Assembly (NCBI GenBank): GCA_945834965.1
Contig: CAMAHZ010000097.1
Coordinates: 1 to 5,137, forward strand
Direction: 5' to 3'
Origin: an uncultured Clostridia bacterium
GTDB lineage: Bacteria > Bacillota > Clostridia > Christensenellales > Borkfalkiaceae
Length of the DNA stretch: 5,137 nt
Position 1 is the stretch's first letter, and each line of letters starts with the position of its first letter. Shown piece by piece: positions 1 through 5,137 of the stretch. Under the pieces are notes generated by a model, which ran no database searches, was not told the DNA's origin, and saw only the letters and a list, made by a program, of their open reading frames with translations. The position numbers and the translations under genes are program-made.

Positions 1-1239
1 TTTCGATTTCCTGCGCTGTGCGCAAAATACGGGTTAGTGTTCATTTTTGCATACGCGCTCTGTCTCGCGCTTATAGGCTACCCCTTGCTGTGTGCCGAGC
101 TAAACTACGGGCGCAACGCAAGGCGCAATAAAGGCGGTAACGCTCTCGCCATTATAATGCGTGCGGCGGCGGCAAATTCGGCGGTAATTGCGCTATATTA
201 CGGGGTCATTGCCTGCAAATTAGGCGGTGCGTGCATTAACTATGCAATAAGCGCAAACGTGGATACGTACGGATATATGCCCTATTTAACGGCTTTTATA
301 ATCTTTCCTGTCGTATTCTTTATCCTGCAAAGCGGCGGCGGTGCGCTAAATATTTCGGGCAAAATTTCGGTGTGCTTGTCGCTTGCTCTCTTTGCTTTTC
401 TTGCGCTAAAGGGGTTTTTAAAAGGCGTTTCTCCGCCCGACTTAACCAGCCTTTTATGCGGCGAGCTGTGGGTGGAAGCGGTGGGGCAGACGCTTTTATC
501 TCTTTCGCTTGCGGCAGGCGTTATGCCGACTTTTGCCCAAACCTTGCAGGGCGGTTCGGCTTATACCGCCGCGCTAAAAATAACGGTCGCAAACTTTATA
601 GGTTGCGTTGCGGCGGCGCTTTCCGTTTGCCCGTTTATAGACGGAGCTGAGTTCGAAGGCGGCATAGCCTGCGCCTTTACCGTCTATCCGCAAGTTATTT
701 CCGCGGCGGCGGCAAGCTGGGTCGGGCGTAGAATTCTGGGCGTATGCGTTTACGGCGCGTTGACGGCGGTAGGCGTACATTCGCTCTGCTCGCTCGCTAC
801 GCCCCTGCTTTCGCGGTTAAAAAGTGTAAAGAGTTCGGCGGCTAAAAAAACCGTGTTCAAATTTAATCTGCCCGTCTTAATATTCTGCGCCCTTTCCGCA
901 CTTTTCGCGCCCGTGTTAGAGATAAACGGCGGCGAAGGTCTGTCCTGTTGCGACAGGGTTGCCTGTTGCGTAACGGCGGTTAGCGTTGCCCTTGCAGAGT
1001 GCCTGCTGTTTGCGTATCGGGGCGGCGGCAACGCCATATTATGCTTTTTAATTAAGTTTATCTGCCCTGCCGTCTGCGGCGTGGCGGCGGTTTTGTCGAT
1101 TTGCTCGGCACGCTTTAGCGGCTTTGGCGCACTTTCGCTGTGCCTTGGCTTTTTCTCTTTCGCCTTTCCCGTGAGTTTCGCCTTGACCCCGCTTTGCTCA
1201 AGATTGAAAAAGAGAATAAAAAATAGTGCCAACCCTTGA
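1..1239 (+). CDS. Neurotransmitter:sodium symporter (NSS/SNF) family transporter, 5'-truncated by window edge
   Basis: This is a LeuT-fold secondary transporter of the inner membrane; the family moves amino acids or related amines, usually with Na+. The frame is open from base 1, giving 412 visible residues. The first are FRFP, matching the WRFP motif of LeuT TM1, so the GTG at 37 falls inside the TM1-TM2 region and is not the real start; roughly 15-30 codons are probably missing. By-eye matches to LeuT (numbering from memory) are: TM2 GYPLLCAE with the conserved Glu at residue 33; TM3 YY at 66-67 (Tyr107/108); TM6 GQTLLSLSLAAG at 162-173; TM10 Asp318 and Glu333, spaced as LeuT Asp404 and Glu419. 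TM11 and TM12 follow, then a basic tail ending in TGA. The NGGGAF motif after TM1 is absent, and TM6 Phe253 and Phe259 become Leu and Ala, so the pocket differs from LeuT. The substrate is unknown. It lies 121 bp upstream of the marR gene, which has its own promoter, so a functional link is unproven. Confidence 0.8.
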   Translation, partial: FRFPALCAKYGLVFIFAYALCLALIGYPLLCAELNYGRNARRNKGGNALAIIMRAAAANSAVIALYYGVIACKLGGACINYAISANVDTYGYMPYLTAFIIFPVVFFILQSGGGALNISGKISVCLSLALFAFLALKGFLKGVSPPDLTSLLCGELWVEAVGQTLLSLSLAAGVMPTFAQTLQGGSAYTAALKITVANFIGCVAAALSVCPFIDGAEFEGGIACAFTVYPQVISAAAASWVGRRILGVCVYGALTAVGVHSLCSLATPLLSRLKSVKSSAAKKTVFKFNLPVLIFCALSALFAPVLEINGGEGLSCCDRVACCVTAVSVALAECLLFAYRGGGNAILCFLIKFICPAVCGVAAVLSICSARFSGFGALSLCLGFFSFAFPVSFALTPLCSRLKKRIKNSANP

Positions 1240-1263
1240 CAATTTTAAAAACCCGTCTATAAT
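1236..1263 (+). promoter_or_regulatory. Sigma-70/sigma-A promoter of the marR-ABC-ABC operon
   Basis: A perfect -35 hexamer TTGACA (1236-1241) and a perfect -10 hexamer TATAAT (1258-1263) are separated by 16 bp, one short of the 17-bp optimum. A second TATAAT overlaps at 1263-1268, but its 21-bp spacer is too long for the same -35. The expected transcription start is near 1270. The -35 hexamer contains the TGA stop codon (1237-1239) of the upstream transporter gene, so there is no spacer between the two units. Such a strong promoter fits control by a repressor. Confidence 0.82.
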
Positions 1264-1269
1264 ATAATT

Positions 1270-1285
1270 AGTTGCATACGCAACA
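1270..1285. promoter_or_regulatory. Candidate MarR operator, site 1
   Basis: GTTGC-ATAC-GCAAC (1271-1284) is a perfect 5-bp inverted repeat around a 4-bp centre, the size and symmetry expected for a dimeric MarR winged-helix protein. It begins 7 bases downstream of the -10 hexamer's last base and covers the predicted transcription start, where a bound dimer would block RNA polymerase. Autorepression by the protein encoded immediately downstream is the natural reading, from MarR family knowledge; binding is inferred. Confidence 0.68.
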
Positions 1286-1300
1286 ATTGCAACCGCAACT
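1285..1300. promoter_or_regulatory. Candidate MarR operator, site 2
   Basis: TTGC-AACC-GCAA (1287-1298) is a second inverted repeat. Its 16-base block matches site 1 at 12 of 16 positions in the same orientation, and the centres are 15 bp apart. Its outer bases are less symmetric than those of site 1, so it may be a weaker secondary site. A third GCAAC half-site at 1289-1293 lies inside it. Two adjacent sites suggest two dimers bind together, but 15 bp is not a whole number of helical turns, so the dimers would not sit on the same face. Confidence 0.55.
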
Positions 1301-1345
1301 ATGCGGTGTGGCTATTACGTGCCAAATGGTGCGGTGCAGAACTAA
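1292..1345 (+). promoter_or_regulatory. Leader region with possible 14-codon ORF and hairpin
   Basis: The expected transcript has an untranslated leader of about 90 nt before the marR gene. It contains an ATG at 1301 that opens a short frame, MRCGYYVPNGAVQN, ending with TAA at 1343-1345, directly before the marR ribosome binding site. No purine-rich binding site precedes this ATG, so translation is doubtful. A perfect 6-bp inverted repeat ACCGCA-ACTA-TGCGGT (1292-1307) could form a hairpin that includes this ATG. GCGGT recurs at 1331-1335 and at 1349-1353, the last within the marR binding site, so ACCGC has three possible partners. The stems are short and may be chance. Attenuation of the exporter operon is only a hypothesis. 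Confidence 0.25.
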
Positions 1346-1352
1346 AAGGCGG
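1346..1352 (+). promoter_or_regulatory. Ribosome binding site of the marR gene
   Basis: AAGGCGG differs by one base from the Shine-Dalgarno consensus AAGGAGG and lies 8 bases before the ATG at 1361. It decides the start: the next in-frame ATG, at 1373, would be 20 bases away. Confidence 0.75.
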
Positions 1353-1360
1353 TAAATTCT

Positions 1361-1792
1361 ATGGAATTTTTTATGAAAAACGTTTCGCTTTTGGCGCAGA
1401 GTACGATGACGTATCGCGACGGGGTGTTTGCAGGTAAGGGGATAACGGGTGCGCAGGTTAAATACCTTTTAGAAGTGGCAAATCAAGAAGGCGTATCTCA
1501 AGATATGCTTGCCAAAAAGATGATGATTAACAAATCTAACGTCGCCCGTCAGCTAAGCGCGTTGGAAGAAAACGGCTATATTAAAAGGGAGCAGAGCGTT
1601 CAGGATAGGCGAGTAATGCTCGTATATACGACGGACAAGGGCAAGAAAATCGTGCCGGAGCTTAGAAAAGAGAACGGGCGTTGGAGAGAAATCGTGTGCG
1701 AAGGGCTTACAAAAGAAGAGAGAGAACAGCTTGCCTACCTTTTAGATAAGCTTATTATAAACGCACGCCGCTATCTCGGGTGCGAATTATGA
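1361..1792 (+). CDS. MarR-family winged helix-turn-helix transcriptional regulator
   Basis: This 143-residue cytoplasmic protein has the usual MarR length. Residues about 27-43 (GITGAQVKYLLEVANQE) are the helix before the DNA-binding domain. Residues 45-77 form the helix-turn-helix, with the recognition helix near NKSNVARQLSALEENG. The wing follows with the conserved DxR motif at Asp82-Arg84 (QDRRVMLVYTTDKGK). The C-terminal helices from about 95 onward should form the dimer interface. It probably acts as a homodimeric repressor of its own promoter through the palindromes at 1270-1300 and is relieved by a small ligand; this is inferred from the family and layout. Two cysteines (113 and 141) are present, but nothing shows that they sense oxidants. 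The N-terminal part before the domain is short. The stop codon overlaps the next start as ATGA, so it is co-translated with the exporter genes. Confidence 0.93.
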   Translation: MEFFMKNVSLLAQSTMTYRDGVFAGKGITGAQVKYLLEVANQEGVSQDMLAKKMMINKSNVARQLSALEENGYIKREQSVQDRRVMLVYTTDKGKKIVPELRKENGRWREIVCEGLTKEEREQLAYLLDKLIINARRYLGCEL

Positions 1793-3486
1793 AAAAGACT
1801 TTAAACTATATCAAGCCGTATAAAGGCGAACTAATCGGCGGACTTGTTTTAAAGTTTATAGGCAGCGTTTCCGAACTGTTTTTGCCGCTACTACTTGACT
1901 ATATGGTCGACTACGGCGTGCCTTCTAAGGATATTAACTTAATAGTCGTACTCGGCGTTATAATGCTCGTATTTTCTGCTGCGGCGCTGCTCGGCAATAT
2001 CTTTGCGAACCGCCTTGTCGCCCTTTGGGCGGGCAAGATGACGAAGGATTTAAGGCAGGCGTTGTTTTCAAAGATTACGTATATGTCGAGCTTGGGCGTG
2101 GATAAATTCACGGCTCCGTCGCTTGTGTCAAGGCTGACGAGCGACACCTACTATGTAAATCAAACGGTGGCAAGGACTATGCGTATGGGCGTAAGGGCGC
2201 CTATTCTTTTAATCGGCGGTATAGCCTTTACTTTCCTGCTTGATTGGCGGCTCGCCTTAGTGCTTGCGGCGTGCGTACCCTTCGTCACGCTTGCGGCGGT
2301 TGTAATAACCAAAAAGCTGTTTAAGGCATTCTCCGAAGTACAGCAAAAGGGGGACGCTGTCGTCAGGGCTATGCAGGAAAACGTCTCGGGCGTAAGGGTG
2401 ATTAAAGCGCTTTCGCAGACTGATTACGAGAGCGAGAAGTTCAAAGTAACTAATAAAAAACTTGCCGATAACGACCTTAAGGCTTCTATGATAAGCTCGC
2501 TTAATAACCCCGTTATCAACCTTATATTAGAGCTTGCGCTCGTTGGGGTGATTGCGCTGGGAGCATACCTTTCCACTTCGAGCGGAACGCTTATTGCGTT
2601 TTTATCCTATTTCACGCTTTTGGTCAACGCAATGTTGGGTATTTCCAAGATATTCGTGGGGCTATCAAGGGGGCTTGCTTCTTCTGCAAGAATCGAAAAG
2701 GTGCTTGAGTACGACGGGGATATGCCGATTTTTGACTGCCCCGAAGGGGATAGCCAAAACGCCATTGAGTTTAGGGACGTCAGCTTTTCCTACAACGGCA
2801 AGGGCGACAATTTAAGCGGGATAAGCTTTTCGGTCAAGCACGGTCAAACGTTGGGCATAATCGGCGGAACGGGCAGCGGCAAGAGTACGATAGTCAACCT
2901 GTTAATGCGCTTTTACGACGTGGACGGCGGCGCGGTGTATATAGACGGCAAGGACGTTCGCACCTATCAAAGCCAAGCCTTGCGCCAAAAGTTTGGGTGC
3001 GTTTTCCAGAACGATTTTCTCTTTGCCGACACCATAGAAGAGAATATCAAGTACTTCCGCGATATTTCAAAGGCGGACTTTGATAAGGCGGTTAGGTGCG
3101 CCTGTGCGGAAGAGATAATTTCCGAGCGCGAAGAGGGGATAAACTACCGACTTGCTCAAAAGGCAACCAACCTTTCGGGCGGGCAAAAGCAACGCCTGTT
3201 AATCGCCCGTGCGCTTGCAGGCAACCCCGAAATTTTGGTGTTGGACGATAGCTCTTCCGCGCTTGACTACGCCACCGACGCCACTCTCAGGCAAAATCTT
3301 GCCCAAGATTACTCTTCCTGTACGAAGATAATCGTCGCGCAGAGAGTAAGCGCAGTAAAGAACGCCGACCTTATAATCGTTTTAAACGACGGCGAGATTG
3401 CGGGTATGGGTACGCACGCCAAGCTCGTTCAAAACTGTGAAGAATACCGCCTTATCGTTCAGGCGCAGATGGGGGTTGAAGTATGA
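1789..3486 (+). CDS. Half-size ABC exporter subunit (TMD-NBD), degenerate-site partner of a heterodimer
   Basis: This 565-residue inner-membrane protein carries an N-terminal six-helix exporter domain (about 1-305) and a C-terminal ATPase (about 325-565). Visible motifs are the A-loop Tyr335, Walker A GGTGSGKST (359-367), Q-loop Gln407, an intact signature LSGGQ (462-466), Walker B ILVLD ending at Asp486, and D-loop SALD (490-493). The catalytic glutamate position is Asp487 (LDD) and the switch histidine is Gln518 (VAQRV), as in TM287 of the TM287/288 exporter. It therefore supplies the weak ATP site's Walker motifs and the strong site's signature. I chose ATG 1789 over the in-frame GTG at 1780 because ATGA overlaps the marR stop, and MKKTLNYIKPYK is a typical N-terminus; the binding site upstream is weak, which suggests coupling. 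It should pair with the next gene's product to export drugs, lipids or peptides; the substrate is unknown. Confidence 0.93.
   Translation: MKKTLNYIKPYKGELIGGLVLKFIGSVSELFLPLLLDYMVDYGVPSKDINLIVVLGVIMLVFSAAALLGNIFANRLVALWAGKMTKDLRQALFSKITYMSSLGVDKFTAPSLVSRLTSDTYYVNQTVARTMRMGVRAPILLIGGIAFTFLLDWRLALVLAACVPFVTLAAVVITKKLFKAFSEVQQKGDAVVRAMQENVSGVRVIKALSQTDYESEKFKVTNKKLADNDLKASMISSLNNPVINLILELALVGVIALGAYLSTSSGTLIAFLSYFTLLVNAMLGISKIFVGLSRGLASSARIEKVLEYDGDMPIFDCPEGDSQNAIEFRDVSFSYNGKGDNLSGISFSVKHGQTLGIIGGTGSGKSTIVNLLMRFYDVDGGAVYIDGKDVRTYQSQALRQKFGCVFQNDFLFADTIEENIKYFRDISKADFDKAVRCACAEEIISEREEGINYRLAQKATNLSGGQKQRLLIARALAGNPEILVLDDSSSALDYATDATLRQNLAQDYSSCTKIIVAQRVSAVKNADLIIVLNDGEIAGMGTHAKLVQNCEEYRLIVQAQMGVEV
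3471..3475 (+). promoter_or_regulatory. Ribosome binding site of the second ABC gene
   Basis: GGGGG lies within the last codons of the first ABC gene, 7 bases before the ATG at 3483. Together with the ATGA overlap at 3483-3486 it supports this start and tight co-translation of the two subunits. Confidence 0.5.
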
Positions 3487-5137
3487 GAGAACCGAGAATT
3501 CACGTTTCCGACACCCGTCGCTTTGCCGAAAAAAAGGTGGATAAAAAATATACCGCTTACAGGCTTATGGGCTATTTAAAGCCTTCGTTACCAATATTTA
3601 TTTTGGTCTTTATCGGTAACCTTTTATCGGTTGTTTTATCGCTCGTAGGTCCGTACCTTTGCGGACTTGCCATTGCCGAAGTAAAGGTGGACGGCACGAC
3701 CGATTTTACCAAAATAGGTTACTTATGTTTGGCGTTAATCTTAACTTATATCTCATCTCACGTGCTTAACTATTTAACGTCTATCGGTATGGCGTACGTC
3801 GCCCGTAAAATGACCCAGAAGATGCGTGGCGATTTGTTCAATAGGCTTATACGCCTACCCGTAGGCTACTTCGATAGCCGTCAGGCAGGGGACGTAATTT
3901 CCGTGCTATCTTACGACGTAGATACGGTGGGCGCGTCGCTCGCAAACGACGTAATTATGGTGCTTAAAAGCGTAGTGCAGATAGTCGGCGCACTCGTTAT
4001 GATGTTGGTTATTGCCGCACCGCTCGTCGCCGTGTTTGCCGTAACCCTGCCTTTAAGCTTTGCTGCAACCGCAATAATAACCAAAAAGGCGCACCCGCTC
4101 TTTAAAAAGCGCAGCGCGGCGTTGGGTGAGTTGAACGGCTTTGGCGAAGAGCTTTTGACAGGACAAAAGACGACTAAAGCCTACGGCAGGGAGCAGCAGG
4201 TGTGCAGCCTTTTTGAAGAGAAGAACTTAAAAGCTAACGGGGCGTACACCAAGGCGGAGTATTACGGCACGCTCACGGGCCCTACCGTAAACTTCTTTAA
4301 CAACCTTTCGCTCACGCTTATTTCGGTGTTCGGTGCGCTGTGCTATGCGTTCGGCTTGTTCGGAATAGGTATCGGGCAAATCTCTTCTTTCGTGCTCTAT
4401 TCAAGAAAGTTTTCCGGACCGATTAACGAAATTTCTAACGTGATAGGGGAATTTCAGTCGGCTTTTGCCGCGGCGGACAGGGTGTTTAAGGTGCTGGACG
4501 AAAAGGAAGAAGTACTCTACGCCCCCGACTGCAAAACGCTTGAAAAGGTAGAAGGCAAGGTGGAGTTTAAAGACGTTTCATTCGGCTATACTGCGGGGTG
4601 TACGGTAATAAAGGAGCTGTCTTTAACGGCAAACAAGGGCGACGTGGTCGCAATCGTCGGGCATACGGGTGCAGGTAAAACGACGCTTATCAACCTTTTA
4701 ATGCGCTTTTACGAACCGCAGAGCGGCGCTATCTACCTTGACGGGCAGGATATAAGCACCTTTACGCGTGCGTCGCTCCGCAGGGCGTTTACGCTCGTCC
4801 TTCAGGATACCTGGCTGTTTGCAGGTACGGTGTACGAAAATATCGCCTACGGAAACTTAAGCGCAACGCCTGAACAGGTTGAAAGGGTGTGCAGGGCGGC
4901 GCATATCCACTCGTTTATAGAGAGATTGCCCCAAGGCTACGACACCGTTTTAACCGACAACGCCGCTAACGTTTCAAAAGGGCAAAAACAGCTTTTGACC
5001 ATTGCAAGGGCAATGCTCTCGACCGCGCCCATCTTAATTTTGGACGAAGCTACTTCAAACGTGGACACCCGTACCGAGCAGGTGATTTCCGACGCAATGA
5101 CGAGCTTAATGCAGGGCAGGACGTGTTTCGTAATCGC
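3483..5137 (+). CDS. Half-size ABC exporter subunit (TMD-NBD), catalytic-site partner, 3'-truncated by window edge
   Basis: The frame runs from ATG 3483 to the right edge without a stop: 551 codons plus two bases. A charged cytoplasmic stretch (1-25) precedes a six-helix exporter domain (about 30-330). The ATPase follows, with A-loop Tyr369, Walker A GHTGAGKTT (393-401), Q-loop Gln441, signature VSKGQ (497-501) in place of LSGGQ, Walker B ILILD with Asp521, catalytic Glu522 (LDEATSNVD) and the D-loop to Asp528. The final bases encode FVI followed by GC, where the IAHR switch loop is expected; about 40-55 residues are probably missing, judged from family length. The motif pattern matches TM288: its Walker A/B plus the first subunit's LSGGQ make the hydrolytic site, while its own altered signature faces the partner's LDD site. 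It overlaps the first ABC gene by 4 bp (ATGA). Function: ATP-driven export as a heterodimer, substrate unknown, under the MarR-controlled promoter. Confidence 0.93.
   Translation, partial: MREPRIHVSDTRRFAEKKVDKKYTAYRLMGYLKPSLPIFILVFIGNLLSVVLSLVGPYLCGLAIAEVKVDGTTDFTKIGYLCLALILTYISSHVLNYLTSIGMAYVARKMTQKMRGDLFNRLIRLPVGYFDSRQAGDVISVLSYDVDTVGASLANDVIMVLKSVVQIVGALVMMLVIAAPLVAVFAVTLPLSFAATAIITKKAHPLFKKRSAALGELNGFGEELLTGQKTTKAYGREQQVCSLFEEKNLKANGAYTKAEYYGTLTGPTVNFFNNLSLTLISVFGALCYAFGLFGIGIGQISSFVLYSRKFSGPINEISNVIGEFQSAFAAADRVFKVLDEKEEVLYAPDCKTLEKVEGKVEFKDVSFGYTAGCTVIKELSLTANKGDVVAIVGHTGAGKTTLINLLMRFYEPQSGAIYLDGQDISTFTRASLRRAFTLVLQDTWLFAGTVYENIAYGNLSATPEQVERVCRAAHIHSFIERLPQGYDTVLTDNAANVSKGQKQLLTIARAMLSTAPILILDEATSNVDTRTEQVISDAMTSLMQGRTCFVI

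Noticed and set aside
372..780. Shorter open frames overlapping the symporter gene (372-650 plus strand, 574-780 minus strand)
   Set aside because: Both are out-of-frame products of GC-rich membrane-protein codons, with no ribosome binding site context and no family signature.
750..1232. 160-codon open frame on the minus strand
   Set aside because: It lies wholly opposite the symporter coding sequence, is rich in Arg/Ala/Thr/Gln from antisense codons, and shows no recognisable motif. The opposite strand has clear NSS motifs throughout.
1271..1307. Palindromes after the symporter gene as its transcription terminator
   Set aside because: No T-run follows any of the stems, and they lie downstream of a near-consensus promoter, which fits operators better.
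1309..1324. TGGC-n8-GCCA hairpin in the leader
   Set aside because: A 4-bp stem with an 8-base loop is too weak to separate from chance.
1780..1788. GTG at 1780 as start of the first ABC protein
   Set aside because: It would add only three residues (MRI). ATG 1789 forms the ATGA overlap also seen at the next junction and gives a typical exporter N-terminus.
1911..2815. Open frames inside the first ABC gene (1911-2147 minus strand, 2552-2815 plus strand)
   Set aside because: Both overlap well-supported ABC exporter sequence in another frame and have no motif of their own.
1..5137. CRISPR arrays, tRNA or rRNA genes, insertion sequences, toxin-antitoxin or defence genes
   Set aside because: No spaced repeats, terminal inverted repeats, transposase motifs or RNA-gene signatures were seen on either strand; nearly all of the window is occupied by the four genes.

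Overview
The window reads as ordinary chromosomal bacterial DNA, with all genes on the + strand. The best guess is a Clostridia-like Bacillota: it has a TTGACA/TATAAT promoter, an AAGGAGG-like ribosome binding site, and a MarR regulator followed by a TM287/288-type pair of half-size ABC exporters. Base composition looks close to half G+C by eye, with mixed AT- and GC-ending codons. The lineage is an inference; there is no rRNA or other marker gene here.

Layout: (1) 1-1239 is the 3' part of a divergent neurotransmitter:sodium symporter (NSS, LeuT-fold) gene. Its frame is open to the left edge, and the first visible residues are the FRFP motif of TM1, so the true start lies outside the window. 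(2) 1236-1360 is a compact control region: a near-consensus sigma-A/sigma-70 promoter whose -35 hexamer contains the stop codon of the symporter gene, two tandem copies of a GTTGC-n4-GCAAC-type palindrome at the expected transcription start, and a leader of about 90 nt with a possible 14-codon ORF. (3) 1361-1792 encodes a MarR-family repressor. (4) 1789-3486 encodes a complete half-size ABC exporter subunit. (5) 3483 to the right edge encodes the second subunit, cut off exactly where the switch-loop IAHR motif is expected.

The last three genes form one operon. Both internal junctions are 4-bp ATGA overlaps, so the genes are probably translationally coupled. The two ABC proteins are complementary: the first has aspartate instead of the catalytic glutamate and glutamine instead of the switch histidine, but an intact LSGGQ; the second has the catalytic glutamate but a degenerate signature, VSKGQ. 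This is the known pattern of heterodimeric exporters with one consensus and one degenerate ATP site. The model is a MarR protein that represses its own promoter and that of a multidrug- or peptide-type exporter, and is released by a ligand, often a substrate of the pump. MarR-controlled exporter pairs such as SatR-SatAB and RcrR-RcrPQ in streptococci are comparable; the substrate here cannot be read from sequence.

The overall architecture is a known type. The parts most worth a second look are the leader upstream of the marR gene and the unusual residues at positions equivalent to sodium-site residues in the symporter.
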